A program made the translations under genes and the position numbers. From positions 744,001-808,000 of the forward strand of contig UPZG01000001.1 in the NCBI GenBank assembly GCA_900538705.1: DNA of 64,000 nucleotides, written 5' to 3'. The notes beneath the pieces are model-generated. The model saw nothing but the letters and a program-made list of their open reading frames with translations. It searched no databases and was not told where the DNA came from. Origin of the DNA: an uncultured Porphyromonadaceae bacterium. GTDB lineage: Bacteria; Bacteroidota; Bacteroidia; Bacteroidales; Barnesiellaceae_A. This document shows, one piece after another, positions 17,323-26,535 of the stretch; the first letter of the stretch is position 1; each line of letters begins with the position of its first letter.

Positions 17323-19068
17323 TCAATGGCATTCTATGAGGAATACGTAAGGAGCTATCGTATCTACCAATAGGGTAGTAGATAGCTCTTTTTGTAGTTG
17401 CGCATTTGCCGGTTCTATTCCGACTTTTTTCATGAGTTGCAGTAGATACGATGATTTTACAGCCATGCTGGCAGTAATTTTGTAATTATAATGATTTAAC
17501 ATAGCACTTATGACGCCCAGTATATTGCCTTTCTTATCAAATACGGGGCTGCCGCTGCTGCCATGGTCTATGTCGAGCGATAACATAAGTTCCGACGCTC
17601 TTATTCCGTTGAGAGCTGATATGATTCCTTGAGAAACCTTTATTTCGTTACCCAACAGATTTGAGATAGGGTACCCCATACAATATACTTCTTCTCCTCG
17701 TTTTATGTTTTCATACGAGATGTTGTAGGGTAGCTTTCCGAACCCGTTGAACCACTTGTCGGTTATTTTTAATATGGCGAGGTCGTTTATGCTGTCGCTG
17801 GCTACTACCGTAGCCTTTAAGGGTGAAGGGAAATGCTTGTCGGTGCTGATTATGTATATGGTGCTGTGGTCTTCTATGACGTGATGATTGGTTGCTACAT
17901 ACCCGTCGGCATGTATGGCAAAACCTGTTCCGGAAGCAGATGTTCCATAGAGAGGCGCTTGGTCTGTATTGTCAGGCTCTTTAGACATCAGAAGAGTAGT
18001 ATGATATAGTATGAAGTCAAGTATCAAAGCATTACCCCTTAGTTGGGCAGAGGAGTCTTTTATTACTCCACCTTCTGCATCGTACCAAATAAGGTCGTAT
18101 GCTCCCCATGAGTTGGGAGTGAGTCTGCCTTTTATCATTCCTTCTTGCCATTTCCCAGGATAAATTTTGGCTCCCGATAAATAGATTATTAAGTACTCGT
18201 CGTCGTTGGCCACTATTGCCAGGCTGTATTTACCACCCATCTTCAATTCATCGCTTCTCAGCTCGTCGGGTTCAATCCTCCAAAATCCTTCTACAGGGTC
18301 TGTGGGTTGTGATACAAAATAGTTTGTCAAGGTTGCGCGGGTCAATCCAGTCTGTATCGGTACCTCTTTGGCCTGAACAGCTATAATAGTATTACTCACC
18401 TTCACTTTGGCCGCGCTACTCAGGTATAAGCCGGTATATGGTCCAAAGCATGGAATATTATGTTGTATAGTCCATGGAACATCGCTATTTTCACCACCTA
18501 TCCACACTGTATTATTGCGATACTGTAACCAAAAGCGTAGCAGGTTCATATCGTTGAGCGATATTTTCAGATTGTAACTTGTCCAAGGTGTATGGTAGAT
18601 AGTGTCGTTGCCATTTACTGTTACGATACGATATTTTACGGAAAATGTATTGTATATCGACTCATCGCTACCGGTACTTTGCAGCAGTATGGCGTTATAG
18701 TGTTGCATGTCGCGCATTCCCCATACCCAACCGTAGGTAGGGCTCTTTACGCGTACTGTTGCTTCTCGCTTATTCCCCTCGGGGTCGCGATAATATTGTG
18801 TATAAGAAGCAAAAGGCTCGTTATGGCAATTTTGTAGTTCGAACGAGATGTTGAGGTCGTAATTGGCGGCACCTACGTCAATCATATTTACCGTGTCACT
18901 ACCTTGCAACAGGTAATAGTCTGTGAGCGTACCTTGTTCATCAACGTATGCTTCACGGAAGTCGTTTTTCCCTGTTTGCCAATGTGGCTCTACTAAATAT
19001 GAGCGGGCAGAGGCGTTGATTGTTGCCTGCAGTGTAATGAGAAGAATAGTAAATAGGCTCGTTCGCAT
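17323..19068 (-). CDS. Secreted trypsin-like serine protease with a large unidentified N-terminal region
   Basis: 581 residues from the ATG at 19066-19068, which gives a good signal peptide (MRTSLFTILLITLQATINASA); a longer frame to 19194 overlaps the predicted -7 box. The C-terminal 200 residues form a chymotrypsin/HtrA-like domain with all three catalytic residues in context: H396 (TNHHVIED), D429 (NDLAIL) and S507 (GSSGSPVF). There is no PDZ domain. The N-terminal 360 residues carry no motif I recognise; they are rich in beta-strand patterns and aromatic residues and may bind glycans or proteins. It would act in the periplasm or outside the cell. It is monocistronic. Confidence 0.85.
   Translation of the reverse strand: MRTSLFTILLITLQATINASARSYLVEPHWQTGKNDFREAYVDEQGTLTDYYLLQGSDTVNMIDVGAANYDLNISFELQNCHNEPFASYTQYYRDPEGNKREATVRVKSPTYGWVWGMRDMQHYNAILLQSTGSDESIYNTFSVKYRIVTVNGNDTIYHTPWTSYNLKISLNDMNLLRFWLQYRNNTVWIGGENSDVPWTIQHNIPCFGPYTGLYLSSAAKVKVSNTIIAVQAKEVPIQTGLTRATLTNYFVSQPTDPVEGFWRIEPDELRSDELKMGGKYSLAIVANDDEYLIIYLSGAKIYPGKWQEGMIKGRLTPNSWGAYDLIWYDAEGGVIKDSSAQLRGNALILDFILYHTTLLMSKEPDNTDQAPLYGTSASGTGFAIHADGYVATNHHVIEDHSTIYIISTDKHFPSPLKATVVASDSINDLAILKITDKWFNGFGKLPYNISYENIKRGEEVYCMGYPISNLLGNEIKVSQGIISALNGIRASELMLSLDIDHGSSGSPVFDKKGNILGVISAMLNHYNYKITASMAVKSSYLLQLMKKVGIEPANAQLQKELSTTLLVDTIAPYVFLIECH
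17352..17393 (+). terminator. metY terminator embedded in the opposing protease gene
   Basis: GAGCTATC (17352-17359) pairs with GATAGCTC (17381-17388), with an inner CTACC/GGTAG stem and an AATA-centred loop, and is followed by TTTTT (17389-17393). It reads as an intrinsic terminator on the plus strand and lies within the last 25 codons of the minus-strand protease gene. Confidence 0.75.
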
Positions 19069-19191
19069 AATTTGTGATGTTGATGATGACAGTCGAGAGG
19101 ACAGGGGTGCAACGAGGTATAGGAAATGCGCATATACAGTAAACTGTATGGATTGAAGCCTCTTTGCGTAGGTTAACCCTTTCCTTATATG

Positions 19192-19199
19192 CAAAAATA
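19192..19199 (-). promoter_or_regulatory. Candidate -7 element for the protease gene
   Basis: Reads TATTTTTG on the minus strand. A transcript starting just downstream excludes the upstream open-frame extension, supporting the start at 19068. Confidence 0.5.
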
Positions 19200-19279
19200 G
19201 TAAATATGTTTAATAAAGAAGATAGTATTTGTCTATAAAACAGTAGCAGTACATGGCTGCCGATAAGCTCATATAAAAA

Positions 19280-19318
19280 GCGTACCTGACACTCTATTAA
19301 GGTGTCAGGTACGCTTTA
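19280..19318. terminator. Bidirectional intrinsic terminator
   Basis: A perfect 13-bp stem (GCGTACCTGACAC at 19280-19292, complement at 19302-19314) with a 9-nt loop. It is flanked by A-rich sequence on the left and T-rich on the right, so it works on both strands. It ends the 2-oxoacid oxidoreductase operon. Confidence 0.85.
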
Positions 19319-19382
19319 TTTTCTTACCCGTACCTGCTTTTGTATGGCAGGAGAGGTGGGTTATACCCAAGGTCGGTGTATG

Positions 19383-19931
19383 TTATCGTTTCATGGGAAC
19401 GATGCTCTCCATTCCTTTATAGATGGCTTGCTCGTTCATCGGGATAAGTTTATGGTGACGCTCGGGTAATGATTTCTTCAGACCTTTCAGCACGCTGTCC
19501 ATGGTTACCATGGGGCAAAGTTTCAGTAAGCCGCCTAATACAATCATGTTGAATGCCTTCGAGTTGTTCATCTTAGCAGCAATCTCGGTAGCGTCTATGC
19601 AGTAGCACTCAATGTCGGTACGAGTGGGAGGCGTAGTGATACCGTAGCTGTCATAAATGAGTATTCCGCCGGGTTTTACTTTATCTTCAAACTTATCGAG
19701 AGACGGTTGGTTCAGTACAATAGCTATATCGTAAGAGTGCAGTACGGGCGACGATATGCGGTCGTCGCTCAGAATCACTGTTACGTTGGCCGTACCACCG
19801 CGTTGTTCGGGTCCGTAAGCCGGCATCCATGTTACCTCTTTGCCTTCCATCAGTCCCGAGTAAGCCAATATTTTACCCATCGAGAGGACGCCTTGTCCTC
19901 CAAATCCTGCAATGATTATTTCGTGTGTCAT
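19383..19931 (-). CDS. 2-oxoacid:ferredoxin oxidoreductase, gamma subunit
   Basis: 182 residues. The glycine-rich start (EIIIAGFGGQGVLSMGKILA) and GPEQRGGTANVTVILSD are the family marks of the gamma subunit, which helps bind coenzyme A. With the alpha, beta and delta subunits encoded upstream it forms a complex that converts a 2-oxoacid, CoA and oxidised ferredoxin to acyl-CoA, CO2 and reduced ferredoxin. Its start is 19 nt after the beta stop. The subunit set fits 2-oxoglutarate (Kor) or 2-oxoisovalerate (Vor) enzymes; sequence inspection alone does not decide which. Confidence 0.9.
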   Translation of the reverse strand: MTHEIIIAGFGGQGVLSMGKILAYSGLMEGKEVTWMPAYGPEQRGGTANVTVILSDDRISSPVLHSYDIAIVLNQPSLDKFEDKVKPGGILIYDSYGITTPPTRTDIECYCIDATEIAAKMNNSKAFNMIVLGGLLKLCPMVTMDSVLKGLKKSLPERHHKLIPMNEQAIYKGMESIVPMKR

Positions 19932-19950
19932 AAATTTTTATTTTTACAGG

Positions 19951-20712
19951 TTATACATTTTTGAGGTCACCCATGGGATACTCGGCAAACATATGCTCTT
20001 CCATCCATGCATTGGCTTTGTCGGGCGACATCTTCCAACCTGTGTTGCATGTCGATACGATTTCTATGAGCGAAGTACCTTTCTTAGCCATTGAGTTCTC
20101 AAAACCTTGTCGTATGGCTTTCTTGGCTTTACGTATAGCGGCTACGCTGTGTACGCTTTGGCGTGTTACATAGCATGCACCGGCCAATTTAGCTACCAAC
20201 TCCGATATGTGTAGCGGATATCCGTTCAGCTCGGGTGTGCGGCCATAAGGACAGGTTGCTGTTACCATGCCTTCGAGGGTGGTAGGAGCCATTTGTCCAC
20301 CGGTCATACCGTAAATACCGTTATTGATAAAGATGATGGTGATATTTTCACCACGGTTGCAGGCATGTATTGTCTCGGCAGTACCGATGGCAGCCAAGTC
20401 GCCGTCACCTTGATAAGTAAAGACAAGTTTGTTGGGGTTGAGGCGTTTGGCGGCTGTTGCAACAGCAGGAGCACGTCCGTGAGCGGCTTCAATCCAGTCG
20501 ATATCTATGTAGTTATAGGCGAAGACGGCACAACCTACTGGCGATACGGCGATAGTATCTTGTGTCATGCCCATTTCTTCTACGATTTCGGCAATCAGTT
20601 TGTGCACAACGCCATGGCTGCAACCCGGGCAATAGTGCATGGTATTGTCGTTGAGCAAGGTAGGCTTGCTATATACGAGGTTTTCGGGTTTTATTATTTC
20701 GTTTACGTCCAT
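19951..20712 (-). CDS. 2-oxoacid:ferredoxin oxidoreductase, beta subunit (TPP-binding)
   Basis: 253 residues. It binds thiamine diphosphate: GDGDLAAIGTAETIHACNR begins the Mg-TPP motif, which ends near NNGIYGMTGGQMAPTT. The early CPGCSHG holds cysteines typical of this subunit in Kor/Vor enzymes. The subunit carries out decarboxylation and passes electrons to the iron-sulfur clusters of the delta subunit. It lies 26 nt after the alpha stop and 19 nt before gamma in a four-gene operon. Confidence 0.92.
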   Translation of the reverse strand: MDVNEIIKPENLVYSKPTLLNDNTMHYCPGCSHGVVHKLIAEIVEEMGMTQDTIAVSPVGCAVFAYNYIDIDWIEAAHGRAPAVATAAKRLNPNKLVFTYQGDGDLAAIGTAETIHACNRGENITIIFINNGIYGMTGGQMAPTTLEGMVTATCPYGRTPELNGYPLHISELVAKLAGACYVTRQSVHSVAAIRKAKKAIRQGFENSMAKKGTSLIEIVSTCNTGWKMSPDKANAWMEEHMFAEYPMGDLKNV

Positions 20713-20738
20713 TGTTTTAGCTTTTTAGAGGTAGGCAA

Positions 20739-21818
20739 TTACATGAGTTTTTCTTTGATAGCTGCCAATACTTCGTCGGGGCTGGGTACGATACCGCCCA
20801 AACGGCCGAAGTGCTCGACGGGCAAACTGCAGTTTACGGCAAGTTTTACGTCTTCTATCATTTGTCCGGCATTGAGCTCGGCTACCAATACGCCCTTCTT
20901 TCCTTTGGCTGCTTCGTTAATGGCAGCATAGGGGAATGGCCACAGCGTTATGGGGCGCAGAAGCCCTACCTTGATACCCTCGGCGGCTGCCAGTTCTATT
21001 GCCTTTTGGCAGATGCGTGCCATAGAGCCGAAGGCTACCATCAGGTAGTCGGTACCTTCGCAATTGATGGTTTCATAGCGTATTTCGTTTTCCTCTATGC
21101 GGCGGTACGTAGCTTGCAGCTTGATGTTGCGTTGTTCCATGATGGCGGGGTCCAATTCAAGCGATGTGATGACGTTACGCTCACGGTCGGGGGTGCGACC
21201 TTGTGTAGCCCATGGCATTGTTTTGCGTATCTCTTCTTCCGTACGGCGCGGACGGTAGGGAGGTAATACAACTTTCTCCATCATTTGTCCTATCACACCG
21301 TCGGCAAGTATCATGGCCGGGTTGCGATATTTGAAAGCGAGGTCGAAGCCCAAGCCTACGAAATCGGCCATTTCTTGTACCGAGGCCGGTGCAAGTACTA
21401 TGAGGTGATAGTCGCCATGACCGCCACCTTTGGTTGCTTGGAAGTAGTCGGCTTGGCTTGGTTGTATGGTTCCTAAGCCGGGGCCTCCACGCATTACGTT
21501 TACGATGAGGCACGGCAATTCGGCGCCGGCGCAGTATGAGATACCTTCTTGTTTCAGGCTAACGCCAGGGCTTGACGATGATGTCATGACGGCCTTACCA
21601 CAGCTTGCACCGCCATATACCATGTTGATGGCGGCAACCTCGCTTTCGGCTTGTAGCACCACCATACCTGTATCTTCCCACGGCTTCAAGGCCATGAGGG
21701 TTTCCATCACCTCTGATTGCGGAGTTATAGGGTAACCGAAGTATCCGTCTGCTCCATATCGGATAGCGGCGTGTGCAATCGCCTCGTTACCTTTCATCAA
21801 TTTTACTTCTTCGCTCAT
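20739..21818 (-). CDS. 2-oxoacid:ferredoxin oxidoreductase, alpha subunit
   Basis: 359 residues. The N-terminal pyrimidine-binding domain shows GNEAIAHAAIRYGADGYFGYPITPQSE and SGPGVSL-like TSSSSPGVSLKQEGISYCAGAELP. MVAFGSMARICQKAIE and VGLLRPITLWPFP mark the transketolase C-terminal-like domain. It partners the beta subunit to build the TPP site. Lacking a fused gamma domain, it matches the split four-subunit form of the enzyme. It lies 56 nt after the ferredoxin-like delta gene. Confidence 0.92.
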   Translation of the reverse strand: MSEEVKLMKGNEAIAHAAIRYGADGYFGYPITPQSEVMETLMALKPWEDTGMVVLQAESEVAAINMVYGGASCGKAVMTSSSSPGVSLKQEGISYCAGAELPCLIVNVMRGGPGLGTIQPSQADYFQATKGGGHGDYHLIVLAPASVQEMADFVGLGFDLAFKYRNPAMILADGVIGQMMEKVVLPPYRPRRTEEEIRKTMPWATQGRTPDRERNVITSLELDPAIMEQRNIKLQATYRRIEENEIRYETINCEGTDYLMVAFGSMARICQKAIELAAAEGIKVGLLRPITLWPFPYAAINEAAKGKKGVLVAELNAGQMIEDVKLAVNCSLPVEHFGRLGGIVPSPDEVLAAIKEKLM

Positions 21819-21874
21819 ATTGTGTTTTCCTTTGTAGTTGTCATTCTATTACGTTTTGCCGAGGCATAACGCGT

Positions 21875-22105
21875 TTATTGCAATTTCACTTTATATACCG
21901 ATATACAACCGTCGGGGCACACGATGCCGCAGCTTGCGCATCCTATGCAGTCGTCGGGATTCTGCATAAAGGCATAGTGGTAGCCCTTATTGTTCACTTT
22001 CTGGGGTTGTAGTGCCAGCACTTTCGACGGGCAAGCTACTACGCACAAGTTGCATCCTTTGCAACGCTCGGCGTTCACGATGATTGCTCCTTTGATTTTT
22101 GCCAT
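21875..22105 (-). CDS. 2-oxoacid:ferredoxin oxidoreductase, delta subunit (two 4Fe-4S clusters)
   Basis: 76 residues with two CxxCxxCxxxCP motifs (CKGCNLCVVACP, about residues 15-26, and CIGCASCGIVCP, about 52-63). This is a small ferredoxin-type subunit that relays electrons from the TPP site to free ferredoxin. It is the first gene of the operon. The promoter is not obvious between it and the upstream Rnf terminator. Confidence 0.9.
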   Translation of the reverse strand: MAKIKGAIIVNAERCKGCNLCVVACPSKVLALQPQKVNNKGYHYAFMQNPDDCIGCASCGIVCPDGCISVYKVKLQ

Positions 22106-22215
22106 AGTCTAGGTCGTTATGATTGTAAACTTTATCCTTATACAATGGCGGCGCCTCAGCTTGTTGCCCGTGTTGCCGCTATTGTGTGTGTTTTCATAAT
22201 TTCATGTAAAAACAA

Positions 22216-22260
22216 AACGTTAACATCTTGTCGCTACAACATGGCGCAAGAGTTAACGTT
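22216..22260 (-). terminator. Long hairpin terminator of the Rnf operon
   Basis: AACGTTAAC (22216-22224) pairs with GTTAACGTT (22252-22260), and the stem continues inward through CTTG/CAAG and CGC/GCG with single-base bulges. On the minus strand it is followed by TTTTGTTTTT, as expected for intrinsic termination about 60 nt after rnfA. Confidence 0.8.
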
Positions 22261-22317
22261 CCAGTTCGTGGGTAAAGTTATAAAAACTTTTTTATACTAT
22301 GATGCCAATATAAGAAA

Positions 22318-22899
22318 TTAACCGATTTTAATACCCGAGAATCCCATAAATGCCATGGCTAAGAGTCCGGCTGCTATCAGGGCTATAGGCATTCCCTTCA
22401 TGGCCTTGGGAACGGTGGTAAGAGCGAGTTGCTCGCGAATACCGGCAAAGATGGTGAGTGCCAACGTGAAGCCCAATGCTGTGGAGATGGCAAACACGGC
22501 CGACTCTACCAATGTGAATTCTTTTTGTATTACCATGATGGCTACACCAAGTATGGTACAGTTGGTTGTTATAAGTGGCAAGAATACGCCCAATGCCTGG
22601 TAGAGCGAAGGTGATACTTTCTTGAGTATAATTTCGAGCATCTGTACCAATGCGGCTATCACGAGGATGAAGGCAATGGTCTGCATAAATGCCAGTCCAA
22701 AGGGTTCCAGCAGGTATATTTGCAGTAAGTAGGTCACTATTGTAGACAGCAGCATGACGAACGTTACGGCAGCACCCATACCCAAGGCCGAGTCTATTTT
22801 CTTAGACACGCCCAAGAAGGGGCAGATGCCAAGAAATTGCGATAATACAATGTTATTAACAAAAATCGCAGTGATGAAAATAGATATATAGGTAAGCAT
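22318..22899 (-). CDS. rnfA: Rnf electron transport complex subunit A
   Basis: 193 residues, almost entirely six membrane helices. The start FVNNIVLSQFLGICPFLGVSKK, with its conserved cysteine, and TTNCTILGVAIMVIQKEF in the middle are typical of RnfA/NqrE; RnfA and RnfE together hold a membrane-embedded iron centre. Placement beside rnfB-C-D-G-E shows that it belongs to Rnf and not Nqr. It is the last gene of the operon, 2 nt after rnfE. Confidence 0.95.
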   Translation of the reverse strand: MLTYISIFITAIFVNNIVLSQFLGICPFLGVSKKIDSALGMGAAVTFVMLLSTIVTYLLQIYLLEPFGLAFMQTIAFILVIAALVQMLEIILKKVSPSLYQALGVFLPLITTNCTILGVAIMVIQKEFTLVESAVFAISTALGFTLALTIFAGIREQLALTTVPKAMKGMPIALIAAGLLAMAFMGFSGIKIG

Positions 22900-22901
22900 C
22901 G

Positions 22902-23486
22902 TTATTTCGTTTTAAGTTTGTTGATAATCGCAATAAGGAAGCCTAACGCGATAAACGCGCCCGGTGCAAGTATAAATACAAGTGCGCCGAAGTCTTCGGG
23001 GAAAATTGTAAGGTTGAATATCTTACCAGTTCCCAGCAATTCGCGCACAGCTCCCAGCAGTGTAAGCGCAATCGTGAAACCGAGGCCTATACCTATACCG
23101 TCGAAGAGAGAGTCGAGTGGATTATGCTTGGCTGCGTATGCCTCGGCACGACCCAAGATAATACAGTTTACGACTATAAGCGGTATGAAAAGCCCAAGGC
23201 TTTGATACAAGGCTGGTGTGTAGGCTTGCATGCAGAGTTGTAAGATGGTAACGAAAGCTGCTATCACTACGACATATGCAGGGATGCGTACTTTGTCGGG
23301 GATAAAGTCTTTGATGGCTGCAATAGCGACATTAGAACACATCAGCACAAACATGGTCGATAGTCCCATACCCATACCATTGATGGCTGAGGTCGTTGTT
23401 CCTAACGTAGGGCACATGCCCAACAGAAGGACGAAGGTGGGATTTTCGGTAATTATACCGTTGAGTATGATTTTCAATTTGTTCAT
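22902..23486 (-). CDS. rnfE: Rnf electron transport complex subunit E
   Basis: 194 residues from the ATG at 23484-23486, preceded by AGAGAAAAGG; a GTG at 23510 would overlap the rnfG stop and is less likely. It is a six-helix membrane protein with NPTFVLLLGMCPTLGTTTSAINGMGMG and VNCIILGRAEAYA, the RnfE/NqrD signature. It forms the inverted-topology pair with RnfA in the ion-pumping core. The complex couples ferredoxin oxidation and NAD+ reduction to sodium or proton export. Confidence 0.95.
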   Translation of the reverse strand: MNKLKIILNGIITENPTFVLLLGMCPTLGTTTSAINGMGMGLSTMFVLMCSNVAIAAIKDFIPDKVRIPAYVVVIAAFVTILQLCMQAYTPALYQSLGLFIPLIVVNCIILGRAEAYAAKHNPLDSLFDGIGIGLGFTIALTLLGAVRELLGTGKIFNLTIFPEDFGALVFILAPGAFIALGFLIAIINKLKTK

Positions 23487-23506
23487 GGCCTTTTCTCTTT
23501 TTCGTT

Positions 23507-24184
23507 TCACATTGTGCCGGTTGTGGCAGAGTCATCTTTGCTACTGTCAGAAGCGTGATTCTTGTTTTCTGTGGCATGCTTGCTGCTACCCGATGCGGCA
23601 TCTACAGCTTGGCCTTTGTAGGCCTCATAGGCGTGGCGCAGAGTCTCTAGGAAAGCTCTCGACGATATGGTGGCAGCCGTGATGGCATCTATGTCGCCAC
23701 CATCTTTTGTTACCGTCAGGTTGCAATTTGCAGGATTCTTACCTAAGACGCTTTGACGGTTCTTGTCGGTGCGGAACCACTCATTCATCTTCGAGCCGAG
23801 ACCCGGAGTTTCTGCATGGCTCAATACGCTGTAGTTGAGTATGGTACCCTCTTTATCGAAGCCTACCATGATAGCTATTTCACCGCCGAATCCGTTGGGC
23901 GAAGTGGCACGTACGGCTGCACCGACCGGTTCGCCGCCTTTGGTAGCGGGAAATATGGTTACGGTGAGCCCGTCGGAAGTGGTCGCTTCGTAACTCTCTT
24001 GCGAGGGTGAGTTGTCAAACTCGGGAGCTACCATGCGTATCGCATTCTCTTGTGCTGCGATGTTGGCCTGTTCGATAGGCTCTTTTGTTATTTTGTATAT
24101 GTAGCCAAGGGCTGCTCCTGTAATCACCGATACGGCAGTCAGTACGACAACCATATTGAGAAGTGTCGATTCTTTATTTGCCAT
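23507..24184 (-). CDS. rnfG: Rnf electron transport complex subunit G (covalent FMN)
   Basis: 225 residues: one N-terminal membrane helix (MVVVLTAVSVITGAALGYIY), then a periplasmic FMN-binding domain. The covalent FMN attachment site is TAATISS (in DAITAATISS), a variant of the usual S/T-G-A-T/S-x-x pattern, with GLGSKMNEWF upstream. The final 35 residues are a low-complexity Ser/Lys/Asp/Asn tail not usual for RnfG, perhaps a lineage-specific extension. The start overlaps the end of rnfD by 11 bp. Confidence 0.93.
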   Translation of the reverse strand: MANKESTLLNMVVVLTAVSVITGAALGYIYKITKEPIEQANIAAQENAIRMVAPEFDNSPSQESYEATTSDGLTVTIFPATKGGEPVGAAVRATSPNGFGGEIAIMVGFDKEGTILNYSVLSHAETPGLGSKMNEWFRTDKNRQSVLGKNPANCNLTVTKDGGDIDAITAATISSRAFLETLRHAYEAYKGQAVDAASGSSKHATENKNHASDSSKDDSATTGTM

Positions 24185-25157
24185 TTTTTACTACCTCCCC
24201 AAATCGTTTAGGTTTCATATAATTGTTGATTAGCGGCGTTACGCCATTCATGATGAAGATGGCAAATGACATGCCCTCAGGGTATGCGCCCCACAGACGT
24301 ATCACCATGGTGATGATACCTATCAGTATGCCATAGAGTACCATGCCGCCTTTGGTCATGGGCGATGTTACATAGTCGGTTGCCATGAAGATGGAGCCTA
24401 AGAGTACACCGCCTGAGAGTACGTGCAACTCGGCAAACTTTGCAGCATATTCTATTCCGTTGCCTATGCCGGCAAAGAAGGCAAATACTGCAACTGTTGC
24501 TATAATACATACAGGAATGTGCCATGTAATAATGCGCCGCCACAACATGTAAGCAAAGCCTATCAGTAATGCTATGGCACTTACTTCACCCAAGCTACCG
24601 CCTATGTTACCTATCAGATGATTTGTTATGTCGAGTCCGGCCAAGCCTTCGGCACCTCCATGTTTAAGGATACTCAGTGTTGTGGCTCCTGTCTCGGCGT
24701 CGAGTCCCATGGGCAAAGTCGACGGTATGGGCCATGTGGTCATTTGTGCAGGGAACGAGATGAGAAGGAAAATACGGCCTGCAAGAGCGGGGTTAAAGAT
24801 ATTGTTACCTAATCCGCCGAATGCCATTTTGGCAACACCTATTGCAAACAGCGCACCCAATACGACTATCCACAAAGGAAGATTTGAGGGTAGGTTGAAG
24901 GCGAGCAGAACACCTGTGAGGATGGCCGAGCCATTGCCGATAGTGGGCTTTTCCTTCAATAAAAATTTCTGTATGAGATATTCAAATACGACGCACGATA
25001 CTACCGAGGTAAGGGTTACTAAAAGAGCCCCTAAGCCAAAGAAGTAGAGCGATACGAGAAATGCCGGTATGAGGGCTATCAATACGCCGTACATACATTG
25101 CGGTGTGCTTATACCGCTGTGTATATGAGGCGATGGCGATACTACTAATTTGTTCAT
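24174..25157 (-). CDS. rnfD: Rnf electron transport complex subunit D (covalent FMN)
   Basis: 327 residues with nine or ten predicted membrane helices. The covalent flavin site is in ETGATTLSIL, and GGLGNNIFNPALAGRIFLLISFP and TDYVTSPMT are conserved RnfD/NqrB segments. It passes electrons through the membrane between the cytoplasmic clusters and the periplasmic RnfG flavin. It lies 23 nt after rnfC and overlaps rnfG by 11 bp. Confidence 0.95.
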   Translation of the reverse strand: MNKLVVSPSPHIHSGISTPQCMYGVLIALIPAFLVSLYFFGLGALLVTLTSVVSCVVFEYLIQKFLLKEKPTIGNGSAILTGVLLAFNLPSNLPLWIVVLGALFAIGVAKMAFGGLGNNIFNPALAGRIFLLISFPAQMTTWPIPSTLPMGLDAETGATTLSILKHGGAEGLAGLDITNHLIGNIGGSLGEVSAIALLIGFAYMLWRRIITWHIPVCIIATVAVFAFFAGIGNGIEYAAKFAELHVLSGGVLLGSIFMATDYVTSPMTKGGMVLYGILIGIITMVIRLWGAYPEGMSFAIFIMNGVTPLINNYMKPKRFGEVVKNGK

Positions 25158-25180
25158 GATATTTCTCTTGTGTTAGGTGT

Positions 25181-26521
25181 TTACTTTTTATTGGCTGCGT
25201 TGCGGGCGCGTATGATGCCCATTACAGTACCTTTTCCTTGACGTATGTAGTCGAGTAGCGGACGGTGTGCCGGACACGAGAAGGTGCAGCAGCCGCATTC
25301 TATACAGTCGTATATATGTCCCTTTTCGGCTATTTCCATGTTACCTGCCATGGTAGCTTTGGCCAGCAAATATGGCTCGAGACCCATTGGACATGCACTC
25401 ACACATTTGGCACATCTTATGCAGGGCGATGGTGCTATGCGGTGAGCCTCTTTCTCGCTCAATACGAGAATGCCCGACGTTCCTTTACCTGTGGGCGTGT
25501 CTATATTGGCCGTGGCCTTACCCATCATGGGGCCGCCTAAGACTATCTTGCCAGTATCTTCGGGAATGCCTCCTGCAGCCTCGAGAAGTTGCGATATAGG
25601 GGTACCGAGGCGAGCCAAAAGATTACCCGGGTGAGCCAAAGACTTACCTGTTACTGTCACAACTCTCTCTATCAAAGGTTTATGTTTTTGTACAGCTTCA
25701 TATACTGCATACGCAGTAGCTACATTTTGTACGATGGCACCTGTCGATACGGGCAGTGCTCCACTGGCAACTTGGCGGTGCAAAATAGCGTCGATAAGTT
25801 GTTTCTCACCTCCTTGTGGATAACGGCAGGCTAATGCAACAACCTCAACACCCTTATGAGCCCGAGCCTTTTCGGTGAGTAGGGCTATGGCGTCGGGTTT
25901 GTTGGCCTCAATACCTATAAAGGTGCGGTTTACGTTTACGGCTTTCATCAGTAGCTCTATACCTACCATTATCTCATCGGCTTTGGCAAGCATCAGGGCG
26001 TGGTCGTTAGTAAGATAGGGCTCACACTCTACGGCGTTGATGATGAGAACCTCGGCTTTCATTGTGGGGGGAGGACACAACTTAACTTTAGTGGGGAAAG
26101 TTGCTCCACCTAAGCCTACGATACCCATTTCCTCTATACGGTTGATGATAGAAGTTGAGTCGAGGTCGCACGTCGTTACGAGTGTCTCGCTGCGGTCTAT
26201 ACTCTCTTCCCACTCATCGCCCTCTACATCTATAAAAATAGCAGGTTTTTTATAGCCTGTGCCATCGGCAACGGTATCAATCTTTGCTACCGTACCCGAG
26301 TATGGAGAGTGTATGTTGGCCGATACAAATCCGCCGGCTTTTGCAATGAGTGTTCCTACTTTTACTTTGTCGCCTTTTGCAACTATGCACTGGGCTGGCG
26401 CACCTATGTGCTGCGACAGTAATATCACGGCCTGCTTGGGCAGACCCACCGGCCTGATAGGTTGGTCGGCTGTCAGTTTATTTCCTTGGGGATGAACTCC
26501 GCCTATTCTGAATGTTTTCAT
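25181..26521 (-). CDS. rnfC: Rnf electron transport complex subunit C (NADH/FMN and 4Fe-4S)
   Basis: 446 residues. It opens with GGVHPQGNKLTADQPIR, followed by the NADH/FMN-binding region (GIVGLGGATFPTKVKL, INAVECEPYLTNDHALM). Two ferredoxin-type motifs close the protein (CIRCAKCVSACPMGL and CIECGCCTFSCPAHRP). This peripheral cytoplasmic subunit is where NAD+ is reduced. Length matches short RnfC forms without the long Ala-rich C-terminal repeats of gammaproteobacteria. It follows rnfB by 14 nt. Confidence 0.95.
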   Translation of the reverse strand: MKTFRIGGVHPQGNKLTADQPIRPVGLPKQAVILLSQHIGAPAQCIVAKGDKVKVGTLIAKAGGFVSANIHSPYSGTVAKIDTVADGTGYKKPAIFIDVEGDEWEESIDRSETLVTTCDLDSTSIINRIEEMGIVGLGGATFPTKVKLCPPPTMKAEVLIINAVECEPYLTNDHALMLAKADEIMVGIELLMKAVNVNRTFIGIEANKPDAIALLTEKARAHKGVEVVALACRYPQGGEKQLIDAILHRQVASGALPVSTGAIVQNVATAYAVYEAVQKHKPLIERVVTVTGKSLAHPGNLLARLGTPISQLLEAAGGIPEDTGKIVLGGPMMGKATANIDTPTGKGTSGILVLSEKEAHRIAPSPCIRCAKCVSACPMGLEPYLLAKATMAGNMEIAEKGHIYDCIECGCCTFSCPAHRPLLDYIRQGKGTVMGIIRARNAANKK

Positions 26522-26535
26522 ACTGGATAAAGCTC

